Notes under the pieces: generated by a model
Told to the model about the DNA's origin: nothing
What the model saw: the letters and a program-made list of their open reading frames with translations, nothing else
The model's database searches: none
Shown here: piece by piece, positions 55,106 to 63,784 of the stretch
How positions within the stretch are numbered: position 1 is the stretch's first letter
Layout: every line of letters starts with the position of its first letter
From: Thiofilum flexile DSM 14609
GTDB lineage: Bacteria > Pseudomonadota > Gammaproteobacteria > Thiotrichales > Thiotrichaceae
Assembly (NCBI RefSeq): GCF_000380185.1
Contig: NZ_KB904813.1
Coordinates: 62,001 to 126,000 of the forward strand
Reading direction: 5' to 3'
DNA length: 64,000 bases
Made by a program: the position numbers and the translations under genes

Positions 55106-55692
55106 ATGATTTACTCATGAAGCACCAAAGCTTATTGGCATGGAGTTTATTGATTCTATTAGTATTGTGCTTATTGGTGTTTGGTGTCTTACCGGCTTGG
55201 AGCTATTCCAATCAGCTTAGTGACCGTATTGAAACCGGTTATCGGCAGTTAGCAAAAATGCGCCAGATCGCCAATACCACGCCAGAGTTTATGGCAGAGT
55301 ATGAGCGTGTTAAGAGCCAAGGTTTAGATAAACTCTTTTATCCAGAAGGGATGACGTCTGCCCAAGTAGCTAAAGAGTTACAGCAACAAGTCAGCGGCGT
55401 TATTACCCGTGGTAATGGACGTATCTTAAGCTCGGAAGTAGTGGAGGATAATAAATCTGAGGAGGAAGCTTCAACGGGTTATCAAAAGGTGACGGTACGC
55501 GCTACTTTTCAAGGCTCAATGCCCCTAGTGCGTCAAGTACTCCATCAGGCTTATCAAGCACGTCCCCTGATTTTTGTGGATAGCTTAGAACTATATCCCT
55601 TAGACAAAGATAAAACGGCTGATTCGAGCCAAAGCCAATTGGCTAAAGCAGACGTATTAATTACGACCTATTGGCGAGGGGGAAGTAAATGA
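55102..55692 (+). CDS. GspM-like secretion assembly protein
   Basis: The 196-residue protein has the GspM/PilO arrangement: a membrane segment (residues 12-32), a coiled coil and a small periplasmic ferredoxin-like domain (YQKVTVRATFQGSMPLVRQVLHQAY). It likely pairs with the preceding GspL-like protein in an inner-membrane platform. It overlaps both neighbours by 4 bp. It is distinct in sequence from the GspM at 15.39 kb. Confidence 0.8.
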   Translation: MNDLLMKHQSLLAWSLLILLVLCLLVFGVLPAWSYSNQLSDRIETGYRQLAKMRQIANTTPEFMAEYERVKSQGLDKLFYPEGMTSAQVAKELQQQVSGVITRGNGRILSSEVVEDNKSEEEASTGYQKVTVRATFQGSMPLVRQVLHQAYQARPLIFVDSLELYPLDKDKTADSSQSQLAKADVLITTYWRGGSK

Positions 55693-56522
55693 AAAAGTGG
55701 ATTAGTCCGCCGATTCAGTGGTTGTTTTGGCTAACTGGCTTAGGCGTTATCGGGTTAGCCGCGTGGAACTTATATACCCTTTGGGCGATGACTGAAGAAA
55801 GCCAAGCTAAGTCAACGGTCAGTGTTAGCTTACCGGATCTGAGTTTATTAAATGCGCCAGGTGTTGCAACCTATCAGGATTTTATTGATAAACCCCTCTT
55901 TTGGTCGAGTCGTAAAGTACCTGCGCCGCCAGTAGTAGTGGCTGCTGCTGCACCTCCGCCTGAGCCAGTAGAGCCGCCTATTGATAAAACCTTACCGGAT
56001 GGACGCTTGGTAGGTGTGATTGATTTAGGTAAAAAGTCCTATGGCATTATGCGCACCAGCACTTCAGAAAACCACTCCCTACATGTAGGGGATAAGTGGG
56101 GGAATTGGGTCGTTACCAAAGTCAAAAAAGACAAATTGACCTTAAAACTGGGTGATGAGAACCAAGATTTATTGTTAATAGCAGATTTTAATGCACCCAA
56201 GCAAAATCCAGCCATGTTAGCGAAGAAGGCACAAGATCAACAGCAACAAGCCCAAGCCGAAACATTAGCGCGTTTAAAAGCGCTTCAGGCCGCTGCCGCC
56301 CAAAATATCTTAACAGCAGCGGCGGAGCCAAAAGCAGGCATGCCTAATGAAGCTTTTCCGTCTACAGAACAGGCTCCGCCTATTTTATCAGTGAAGGATG
56401 CTTTAGAAGCACGTAAGCGCCTAATGGAATCACGCTGGGGCAGTACCGCTAGTGGTGGCAGGCCAAGTGCTAATCCATCGCGCAGTGCTCTACCTAATCC
56501 AGCCGATAGTGCTCTTAATTAA
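55689..56522 (+). CDS. GspC-like periplasmic linker protein
   Basis: The 277-residue protein has one N-terminal membrane segment (residues 11-32), a Pro/Ala linker (about 78-100) and a small beta domain (LPDGRLVGVIDLGKKSYGIM; LHVGDKWGNWVVTKV) resembling the homology region of GspC that contacts the secretin. A long Ala/Gln-rich tail replaces the usual PDZ domain. Its position between GspM- and GspD-like genes supports the GspC assignment. Confidence 0.7.
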   Translation: MKKWISPPIQWLFWLTGLGVIGLAAWNLYTLWAMTEESQAKSTVSVSLPDLSLLNAPGVATYQDFIDKPLFWSSRKVPAPPVVVAAAAPPPEPVEPPIDKTLPDGRLVGVIDLGKKSYGIMRTSTSENHSLHVGDKWGNWVVTKVKKDKLTLKLGDENQDLLLIADFNAPKQNPAMLAKKAQDQQQQAQAETLARLKALQAAAAQNILTAAAEPKAGMPNEAFPSTEQAPPILSVKDALEARKRLMESRWGSTASGGRPSANPSRSALPNPADSALN

Positions 56523-56604
56523 GCTAGGGTAAGTGCAATTACTGCTTTAATAAAAAATAAAACCATTGACCTACAAAAATAATAAAAATAATGGGGTTAG
56601 CTTT

Positions 56605-58869
56605 GTGAACTATAAAATTATCACAATAGGGCTAGTGAGTGTGTCGGTATTAATGTCGGCCTGTTCTTCGATCCGTAACAGCCCAGGGTATCGTAGTAGC
56701 CATATGGTTACTGAGGAAGGTTTTCAACGCAGTGGTGCCGTGCGAGAAGTGGATGGACGCATGCTAGGTATGGGAGAAGGTATGCATATGCCAGCTAAGC
56801 GCTCTAATTATGCTCCTACTAGACCCAATCAGTATGCCAATGCACCGACAACTAGACCTCAGGCCAAGCCGGGTTCTCAGCAGCAAGATACAGAGCTGAT
56901 TTTAGGACAGCAGAATTATTATCATGAGCCAGCAGATAATAGTAATACTAGTAGTGTAAAAGGCAAAATGCGCCGCAAATCAGGCGACGGGATAGCCCTG
57001 AACTTTGAACGCGCCAGTATTCGTGAGGTAGTGAAAGTCGTCTTAGGTGATTTATTAAAACTGACTTATACCATGGAGCCGGGGGTTGAGGGTGAGGTTA
57101 CGATTAGCTCTAGTGAGCCTATACCTCAAGCGAGCCTCATCCCCACACTGGAGTCTTTATTAGCGACTCAGGGTGCCGTTTTATATAAAGATGGACCTAG
57201 TGGTTATCGTGTAGCGGCTCGTGCCAATATGAAAGGGCGGGGGTTTAAACCCAGTTTTGGTAAGTTAAAACCGGGCTATAGTATTCAAGTGGTTCCGCTG
57301 CGCTATATTCCAGCAGTGGAAATGCAGAAGATTCTAGAGCCATTAGCGAATCCAGATGCTTTTGTCCGCGTGGATAGTAGTCGTAATTTATTAATGCTAG
57401 CTGGTACGGGTTCGGAGCTGGCTAATCTGATGTCGACGATTAGTACCTTTGATGTGGATGTATTACAAGGTATGTCAGTAGGCATTTTCCGCATTAAGAA
57501 TGTGGAGGCCGGTATCGTTGCGAAAAGCATGGATACCCTCTTTGGGGAGGGAGGCAGTAGCTCTATGGCGGGGATGATTAAGATCGTACCCCTTGAGCAT
57601 ATGAATAGCTTAATGATTATCTCCGCAAGTCCCGACTATTTACGCGATATGCAAAGTTGGGTGAATCGTTTTGACCGTACCAGTCCTACCGCAGGACAAC
57701 AGCTTTATGTGTATCGGGTACAAAATGGTAGTGCTGAAAACTTGGCTGAAATGCTCAATCAGATTTTTTCGGGTAAGAGCAGTAGTAAAAAGAAAAGTGC
57801 TGTCTCTAGTCTAGCACCAGGTCTAGAGCCTGCCACCGTAGGGGGCGCGATACCACCGGCTAATGGTGCTGCACCTAGCCCTGATAATCCAACCGCCGTC
57901 GCGGTCGCCGTCGCAGGCAAGCCAGCGGTAACAGCAGATGGCGGTGTGGTGATTGATAATACGGATGATGCGCGGATTGTGGCAGATAAGACCAATAACT
58001 CTTTAATGATTATGGCGACTGAGTCGACTTATCAGCAAATTATTGAGGCGGTTAAACGTATTGATGTAATGCCGATGCAGGTACAAGTCGAGGCTTCCAT
58101 TATGGAAGTGAGCTTGTCAGATAATTTACAGTTTGGTCTACAGTGGTACTTTAAAAATAGTAACCTACTAGGACAAGTGGGTGAGGGATTAGTCTCGTTA
58201 GGTGGGATTGCAGGTGGAGCAGGATTCTCGTATTCCTTAAGCGACCCTACAGGCTCTTTAAAGAATATTATTAACATGTTGGCTAAGCAGTCACGAGTGA
58301 GAGTATTGTCCTCGCCTTCGATTTTAGTGTTAGATAATCAGCCGGCTGAAATCCGTGTGGGTAATCAGCAACCGATTGAGACTAAAACCAGTAGCAGTGG
58401 TACGACTGGCACGGATACCTATACCTATCAGTATAAAGATACGGGGGTTTCACTCAAGGTAACACCTCAGGTCAATAACAATGGTCTGGTGAAAATGGAA
58501 ATCCAACAGGATGTGACGGATCTAGGTGAGCGAGATAGCGTTAATAATCAGCCTACCTTTATGCAGCGCAGTATTAAGAGTTCCATTGTGGTGCAAAGTG
58601 GCGAAACCATCGTCTTAGGTGGCCTGATTCGTGAGAATAAAACGGATAGTAAGCAAAGCGTACCTATTCTGTCGGATATGCCGATTGTAGGTAAGTTATT
58701 TAGCTCAGAGGGTGGAACCTCTACTCGTACCGAGTTACTGGTATTGATTACGCCTACCGCTATTAGGGATCAATCCGGGTTGACTAAAACAGGTGAGGAA
58801 ATGCGTGAGCGGATGCAGCGTCTCATGGCGAATGACCGTTTCCTACAGCAATTAAAAGGACAACGTTAA
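56605..58869 (+). CDS. gspD: Secretin, GspD-like outer membrane pore
   Basis: The GTG at 56605 gives a lipoprotein signal (NYKIITIGLVSVSVLMSAC), so the pore is probably lipidated. A reading from 56566 lacks a sensible start. The protein of about 754 residues has an unstructured linker, N-domains (FERASIREVVKVVLGDLLKL; VVPLRYIPAVEMQKILEPLA; VYRVQNGSAENLAEMLNQIF) and a C-terminal secretin core (VLSSPSILVLDNQPAEIRVG; SGETIVLGGLIRENK; TELLVLITPTAI). A Ser/Lys- and Ala-rich insert lies near residues 400-445. It forms the outer-membrane channel for this cluster. Confidence 0.9.
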   Translation: MNYKIITIGLVSVSVLMSACSSIRNSPGYRSSHMVTEEGFQRSGAVREVDGRMLGMGEGMHMPAKRSNYAPTRPNQYANAPTTRPQAKPGSQQQDTELILGQQNYYHEPADNSNTSSVKGKMRRKSGDGIALNFERASIREVVKVVLGDLLKLTYTMEPGVEGEVTISSSEPIPQASLIPTLESLLATQGAVLYKDGPSGYRVAARANMKGRGFKPSFGKLKPGYSIQVVPLRYIPAVEMQKILEPLANPDAFVRVDSSRNLLMLAGTGSELANLMSTISTFDVDVLQGMSVGIFRIKNVEAGIVAKSMDTLFGEGGSSSMAGMIKIVPLEHMNSLMIISASPDYLRDMQSWVNRFDRTSPTAGQQLYVYRVQNGSAENLAEMLNQIFSGKSSSKKKSAVSSLAPGLEPATVGGAIPPANGAAPSPDNPTAVAVAVAGKPAVTADGGVVIDNTDDARIVADKTNNSLMIMATESTYQQIIEAVKRIDVMPMQVQVEASIMEVSLSDNLQFGLQWYFKNSNLLGQVGEGLVSLGGIAGGAGFSYSLSDPTGSLKNIINMLAKQSRVRVLSSPSILVLDNQPAEIRVGNQQPIETKTSSSGTTGTDTYTYQYKDTGVSLKVTPQVNNNGLVKMEIQQDVTDLGERDSVNNQPTFMQRSIKSSIVVQSGETIVLGGLIRENKTDSKQSVPILSDMPIVGKLFSSEGGTSTRTELLVLITPTAIRDQSGLTKTGEEMRERMQRLMANDRFLQQLKGQR

Positions 58870-58872
58870 ATC

Positions 58873-59268
58873 ATGAAACAGTGGTGGATAGTATTAGTAG
58901 GATTAGGGTTGTTAGTGGCGTGCTCTGCTGAGCCACCGGAGCCTTTAGTCAAAGAATTGGCGCAACAACGTTGGACTGCACTGTTGCAGTCCAATCCAAC
59001 CAAAGCCTACCAGTACTACACCAAAGCTTTTCAGGACACTACCCCCTTAAAGCAGTTTGAGAACTCGATACGTGGGGTAGGGCTTTGGAGGTCAGCACAA
59101 GTAATGGATGCCCAGTGCAAAGATTCACAATGCCAAGTGAATGTTAAGGTGACCGTGGCGATGAAGATGCGCGGTCTACCAGAGCCGATAGAGACGAGTG
59201 AAGTAATACAAGAAACATGGATGAAGGATACCGCTTGGAAGTCAGAGTGGCGTTACGTAAAAAATTAG
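58873..59268 (+). CDS. Small lipoprotein after the secretin
   Basis: The 131-residue protein has a lipoprotein signal (MKQWWIVLVGLGLLVACSAE, lipobox LVAC). A compact alpha+beta domain (YQYYTKAFQDTTPLKQFENSI) with one cysteine pair (CKDSQC) follows. It starts 3 bp after gspD, so it belongs to the same transcript. It may act as a secretin partner (pilotin-like), but no such family is recognisable. Confidence 0.75.
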   Translation: MKQWWIVLVGLGLLVACSAEPPEPLVKELAQQRWTALLQSNPTKAYQYYTKAFQDTTPLKQFENSIRGVGLWRSAQVMDAQCKDSQCQVNVKVTVAMKMRGLPEPIETSEVIQETWMKDTAWKSEWRYVKN

Positions 59269-59373
59269 GATATTTATCTGGCATAATGTTGTATTATCTA
59301 TAGATTAATAAATTAGATTAAGTCAGACACTCCAACAATAAATTATAAAGATAAGTTTTTAGGAGGCACTCAG

Positions 59374-60882
59374 GTGTTTAAACAAAAAAAGCTCGCTTTT
59401 GGGGTGGCAGCAGGATTTCTGGTTGCCGCAGGAATTTTTACTGCTGTCCAAGCGGTGTATGTCAACTCTGATGGAACAGGACAAGTGTTATTGTTCCCTT
59501 ACTTTAATGCTAATCCAGGGTATGTCACTAATATTAACCTAGTTAACTCTACTAATGAGACCAAGGCAGTCAAGATTCGTTTCCGCGAAGGCAAAAATAG
59601 TAATGATATTCTCAATTTTAATATCTATATGTCACCGGAAGATGTCTGGACAGGTACGATTCGTAAAGATGCCAATAGCGATGCGGGTGCATTTACCACA
59701 CTAGATCGTACTTGTACTATGCCTGTGCAACATGCCGCCGATTGCTCAAGTCCGAATAAAGATCGCTGTGAGGTGATGAAAACCTTCGATGGTAAAAATA
59801 TTGTCTATGAAAACAAAGATACCCGTGAAGGTTATGTTGAAGTGATTGAAATGGGGGTTGTGACCGATCCTAAAATTCAAGAGGCAGTCAAACATGTGAA
59901 TGGTAAACCTGCTAATTGTCAGGCTGTTTCTGATGCTTGGTTAACAACAGGTGCCTTTGCTTCGGGAACAGGTGCGGCTGCGGTAGGTTTAAAAGCGCCT
60001 ACGGGTGGTTTATTTGGTTCTTCTGCTGTCTTGAATATTGCAGAGGGTGCGGCGTTTGCGATTGATCCGGTGGCGATTGATAATTACAGCACTCAGGCTC
60101 AACACTACCGTCCCGATCTTTATGAAGAGTATTTATTACCCTCTTTAGCGTCCGGCAATGTGACACAAAGCACGATTACCGTTCCTAAATCAAGTGGTGA
60201 GTCTGATCTGGTCGTCACCAATTGGAAGCAACAAAGTCAAGATCCTTGTACGGTAGAGGGCACATCCTGTGGTACTAACCCGTACCCCATGGCGCATGTG
60301 TTGGCAGTGCCTTATATCATGAACGAATACTTCCTTGATCCTACCGATGGCTATGATGGTCATACCGACTGGGTTGTAACTTTCCCGATGAAAAAACATG
60401 GTATCCATCAGGCTAGTACCGATGTTGTAGCAAAAATTGATGGTCTCTACGACCGTGAGGAAGCGCGTGCTTGGGGCTTGAATGCTACTCAAGATAAATA
60501 CTTTGGTTTCGTAACCGACGCGAAAGCCGGTACTTTTGGCCCAGAGGCTAGCTTAACTCGTGAAGTGAATGTCTTGAGCTTTGTGAGTACCGATCCTTCA
60601 TATGATTTGAATCGCACCGTGTTCTCAAGTCCAGCCTTAAAAGCAGTCAGTGCAGGGCCATTCGTACATGGTTGGGCGCGGATTACCTTCCCGAATTATA
60701 CCTTAGGTGGAGCCTTTACCTCATCGAATGCGTATGGTGCTAATCCGTATAATTATAAAGCAGATCACTTTATTTATAATGGTGTGCCAACCTTAGGTTT
60801 CGCGGCTATTGAGGGCAATGTAAGCGAAAATGCTCATGCTCGCTTTGGTGATGCGATACCGCATAAAACACGTCGCTATTAA
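59374..60882 (+). CDS. Exported surface-type protein of unknown function
   Basis: The gene starts with GTG after a strong AGGAGG. The 502-residue protein has a signal peptide (VAAGFLVAAGIFTAVQAVYV) and a mature N-terminus GTGQVLLFPYFNANPGYVTN with NLVNSTNETKAVKIRFREGKN, which looks like a beta-sandwich. Six cysteines occur in pairs (RTCTMPVQHAADC; CEVMK; NCQAV; DPCTVEGTSC). I have seen similar exported proteins in Gammaproteobacteria but cannot name a function. It lies 105 bp after the secretin operon, making it a candidate substrate. Confidence 0.75.
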   Translation: MFKQKKLAFGVAAGFLVAAGIFTAVQAVYVNSDGTGQVLLFPYFNANPGYVTNINLVNSTNETKAVKIRFREGKNSNDILNFNIYMSPEDVWTGTIRKDANSDAGAFTTLDRTCTMPVQHAADCSSPNKDRCEVMKTFDGKNIVYENKDTREGYVEVIEMGVVTDPKIQEAVKHVNGKPANCQAVSDAWLTTGAFASGTGAAAVGLKAPTGGLFGSSAVLNIAEGAAFAIDPVAIDNYSTQAQHYRPDLYEEYLLPSLASGNVTQSTITVPKSSGESDLVVTNWKQQSQDPCTVEGTSCGTNPYPMAHVLAVPYIMNEYFLDPTDGYDGHTDWVVTFPMKKHGIHQASTDVVAKIDGLYDREEARAWGLNATQDKYFGFVTDAKAGTFGPEASLTREVNVLSFVSTDPSYDLNRTVFSSPALKAVSAGPFVHGWARITFPNYTLGGAFTSSNAYGANPYNYKADHFIYNGVPTLGFAAIEGNVSENAHARFGDAIPHKTRRY

Positions 60883-60898
60883 GTTTATTCATTCAAGG

Positions 60899-60928
60899 GA
60901 CGGATTAAGTAGGGGTACTTAGTCCGTC
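60899..60928 (+). terminator. Hairpin after the exported-protein gene
   Basis: GACGGATTAAGT pairs with ACTTAGTCCGTC (11 Watson-Crick pairs and one G-U) around a 6-nt loop, 16 bp after the stop. There is no strong T-run. It separates this gene from the parvulin-like gene 24 bp later. Confidence 0.55.
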
Positions 60929-60952
60929 TAGCTATTATGAGGCTGTTGAAAA

Positions 60953-61816
60953 ATGTCATTATCATTGAGATCCTTATTACAGGGAGTCGTATTAGGTTTA
61001 ATGGTGCCCTGTCTGGTACAAGCAGAAGATGCTTGGATCATGAAAACCCCCGAATGGGAGTTATCTAAAGCGCAATATGAAAGCGCACTCACCGTCAAGG
61101 GAACCGACCCTAAAACCCTCACAACACCTGCACAACGTCGTCCTATATTACAAGATTTATATATCCGCGAATCCTTATTGCAACAGGCACTCAAACAAGG
61201 TTTAGATAAAAAACCTCAGATTGAGCAGCAGCTAGAGGAGATGCGTAAAGATTTATTGGCTCGTAGTGCGCTTGAAGCTCACATTGATCAAAATGCCCCC
61301 GACTTTACCCAACGAGCACAAGAGCTTTATCAAGCCCGCTTAGCTACCGTTTATACTTTCCCGCTACGCCTAAAGTTACAGTTAATCCAAATCAATACCC
61401 CCTCGCCAGAGAGCCAAACTAAGACTAAACAACAACTAGAAACGCTGCGCCAAGATTTACAGCACAAGAAACTAACCTTTGAGCAAGCAGTGGAGCAATA
61501 TAGTCAGGCCGCAGACAAAGCACTGACACAGGCGGGCGAGTGGTATAAGGCCGATCAACTCCCAAGTGTAGTATTTGATGCTGGCGTCCAGCTTAAAGAT
61601 AGTGAGCCACTGAGTACCGTACTCAATGCGGATAAGGCTATGTATCTAGTTAAATATTTAGAGCGGCGCGAACCAGAGGTTCTCAGTTTTGATCAAGTCA
61701 AAGATGAGCTAATCGCCAGTCTTAAGACCGAATATCGGCTGGGGCAGCAACAAGTATTACTGCAACAATTACGCCAACAATTTGAACAAAATGCTCAGCT
61801 CAATGATGCCCCTTAG
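60953..61816 (+). CDS. SurA/PpiC-like peptidyl-prolyl isomerase
   Basis: The 287-residue protein has a signal peptide (cut near VQAED), helical N- and C-terminal parts (IRESLLQQALKQGLDKKPQIEQQLEEM) and a central parvulin-like domain (LKLQLIQINTPSPE, then LTFEQAVEQYSQAADKALTQAGEW). This is the layout of SurA/PpiC-type periplasmic foldases. The parvulin domain looks divergent, so isomerase activity is uncertain. It precedes the polysaccharide exporter genes by an overlap. Confidence 0.75.
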   Translation: MSLSLRSLLQGVVLGLMVPCLVQAEDAWIMKTPEWELSKAQYESALTVKGTDPKTLTTPAQRRPILQDLYIRESLLQQALKQGLDKKPQIEQQLEEMRKDLLARSALEAHIDQNAPDFTQRAQELYQARLATVYTFPLRLKLQLIQINTPSPESQTKTKQQLETLRQDLQHKKLTFEQAVEQYSQAADKALTQAGEWYKADQLPSVVFDAGVQLKDSEPLSTVLNADKAMYLVKYLERREPEVLSFDQVKDELIASLKTEYRLGQQQVLLQQLRQQFEQNAQLNDAP

Positions 61817-62600
61817 CGGGACTAAGGAACGAAAGCAGTGGAGCACTTTATTTGGGCAATTAGTCTATCTAGATCTACGCACACGTTATTTTAATTCGCG
61901 TTTAGGGCTAGCCATTCTCATTGCTCAACCTTTGGCATTATTAGTGGTTTATAGCTGGATCTTTGGTGATTTAATGCAATTAAAGCATCAAGGAGGGCAA
62001 GACGGGCATTACTTTAGTGAGTATTTATTGGCAGGTTTAATTGCCTTTAATACCCTCGCCGAGGTATTCACTCGTGCTCCTAATCTACTATTAGAGCGGC
62101 GTGAATTATTATTGAATACCGCTTTACCTGCGGTGCTGGTTCCTTGGGTGCTGGTGGCTAGTTCATTATTATTGGAAGGGATTAGTATTGCTTTACTCAT
62201 TATCTGGATGAGTATTCAAGGACTGAATCCATTGTGGGCGTTAGGGTGTTATTTGCCTTGGTTAGTGATTCGCCTATTATGGAGCAGTGCGGGCGCGGCC
62301 TTATTAAGTGTATTGGGGGTCGTGCTCACGGATTTACGCCAAGTATTAAGTGCAATATTAGGTATTTTATTATTAATTACCCCCATCTTTTATCGTCTAG
62401 AACAAATACCTAGTCATTGGCAAACGGCATTATTGTGGAATCCCTTCACCTATTTAATTCAAGGCTATCAAACCGCTTTAGTGCAAGGTGAGTTTAAGGT
62501 ATTGGCTTGGCTGCCGGTGCTATTGGCTTCACTAGTCGTTTGGTATCTGAGTGTTAGTATGGCACGACGCTTATTACCTAAAATACGCTATGTGCTATGA
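61803..62600 (+). CDS. ABC-2 polysaccharide export permease (Wzm-like)
   Basis: The protein of about 265 residues has six hydrophobic segments and the ABC-2 pattern of polysaccharide exporters: YLDLRTRYFNSRLGLAILIAQP at the start, IFGDLMQLKHQGGQDGHYFSEYLLAGL, and ITPIFYRLEQIPSHWQTALLWNPFTYLIQGY near the end. Starts at 61791, 61803 or 61806 all overlap the previous gene. The ATPase gene overlaps its end by 4 bp. It likely exports an O-antigen or capsule-type glycan. Confidence 0.85.
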   Translation: MMPLSGTKERKQWSTLFGQLVYLDLRTRYFNSRLGLAILIAQPLALLVVYSWIFGDLMQLKHQGGQDGHYFSEYLLAGLIAFNTLAEVFTRAPNLLLERRELLLNTALPAVLVPWVLVASSLLLEGISIALLIIWMSIQGLNPLWALGCYLPWLVIRLLWSSAGAALLSVLGVVLTDLRQVLSAILGILLLITPIFYRLEQIPSHWQTALLWNPFTYLIQGYQTALVQGEFKVLAWLPVLLASLVVWYLSVSMARRLLPKIRYVL

Positions 62601-63784
62601 AAGCCCTTCAATTACAGCAGATTTCAGTAGGCTATCCACAGTATCCTCGCCCCCTTGATTTGCTTTGGGAGTGGCTAACAGGTACTCAACGCCATACCAC
62701 CCATTATGCTTTGCAAGATATTAGTTTTGAGCTAGAGCAGGGCAGTACTTTGGGTATTGTAGGGGATAATGGCGCGGGTAAAAGTACTCTATTGCGCGTG
62801 CTTGCAGGTACTTTACAGCCTACCGCTGGAGTTTGCTTGGCTACAGATCAGCGTGCAGCCTTACTAGAGTTAGGGGCGAGTTTTCAGTCGCAATTATCGG
62901 GCTTAGATAATATTCGTCTAGGCTTAGCCTTGCGGGGCTTGAGTCATGCGCAGATTAATGAATATCTTCCCACCGTGATTGAGTTTGCTGAATTACAACC
63001 TTGGATCGAGCAACCCCTCAAAACCTACTCTAGTGGCATGGTGATGCGCTTAGGTTTTGCCTTAGCTACCGTTTTGTCACCCCAGCTCTTGATTGTCGAT
63101 GAAGCGCTCTCTGTAGGTGATCAGCACTTTCAAAAGAAATCCTTGCAGCGTATTAAGACTATTGTGGCAGAGGGGGCGAGTTTAGTGTTTTGCTCCCATA
63201 ATTTGTATCAAGTACGGGAATTATGCCAGCAAGCTATTTGGTTAGAGCAGGGAAGGGTTCGTCAGTTTGGTAAAGCGCAAGCCGTAGTCGATGCCTATCA
63301 AACCGCTTGCCGCGAACGTGAAGTCATAACCCCAGCCGTCATCAGCCCTCAAGCCAATAATCACCTTCAATCTCAGCCCTTTATTCAATCAGCTCAATTA
63401 CTCACAACGGAAAATAAGGTCTTTAATACTGGCGCTAAATTTGGTGTGGAGGTATTAATAAATCTCAATAGGTATCCGGTGCAGGAGGTACATTTAGGGA
63501 TTGTGATTCGGCGCAATGATGAGATTCAATGCTATGGCATGAGTACTTTGCACGAGGGAATTGCTTTGCAGGGGCATGACTATGCCAAGGTTCATTATGT
63601 AATAGATGAGTTACCCCTATTAGCCGGTGATTATTGTTTAGAACTATGGCTGATTGATCAAACCGGATTGCATGTCTATGACTCGCGCGAGCGCTGCTGT
63701 CATTTCCAGGTACAACAAAGCTCCCAGCGTCAAGGGATCGGGGTCTGTCAATTGCCGCATCGTTGGAAGGTATACGGTCTATGA
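62597..63784 (+). CDS. Polysaccharide export ATPase with Wzt C-terminal domain
   Basis: The 395-residue protein pairs with the Wzm-like permease. It has Walker A GDNGAGKSTLLRVLAG near residue 56, LSGLDNIRLGLALRG, signature TYSSGMVMRLGFALA near residue 143, Walker B LLIVDEALSVGD near residue 165, and HNLYQVRELC. The C-terminal 150 residues (VEVLINLNRYPVQEVHLGIVIRRNDE) form a Wzt_C-type beta-sandwich, which in O-antigen exporters binds the terminal sugar cap. It overlaps the next gene by 4 bp. Confidence 0.9.
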   Translation: MKALQLQQISVGYPQYPRPLDLLWEWLTGTQRHTTHYALQDISFELEQGSTLGIVGDNGAGKSTLLRVLAGTLQPTAGVCLATDQRAALLELGASFQSQLSGLDNIRLGLALRGLSHAQINEYLPTVIEFAELQPWIEQPLKTYSSGMVMRLGFALATVLSPQLLIVDEALSVGDQHFQKKSLQRIKTIVAEGASLVFCSHNLYQVRELCQQAIWLEQGRVRQFGKAQAVVDAYQTACREREVITPAVISPQANNHLQSQPFIQSAQLLTTENKVFNTGAKFGVEVLINLNRYPVQEVHLGIVIRRNDEIQCYGMSTLHEGIALQGHDYAKVHYVIDELPLLAGDYCLELWLIDQTGLHVYDSRERCCHFQVQQSSQRQGIGVCQLPHRWKVYGL

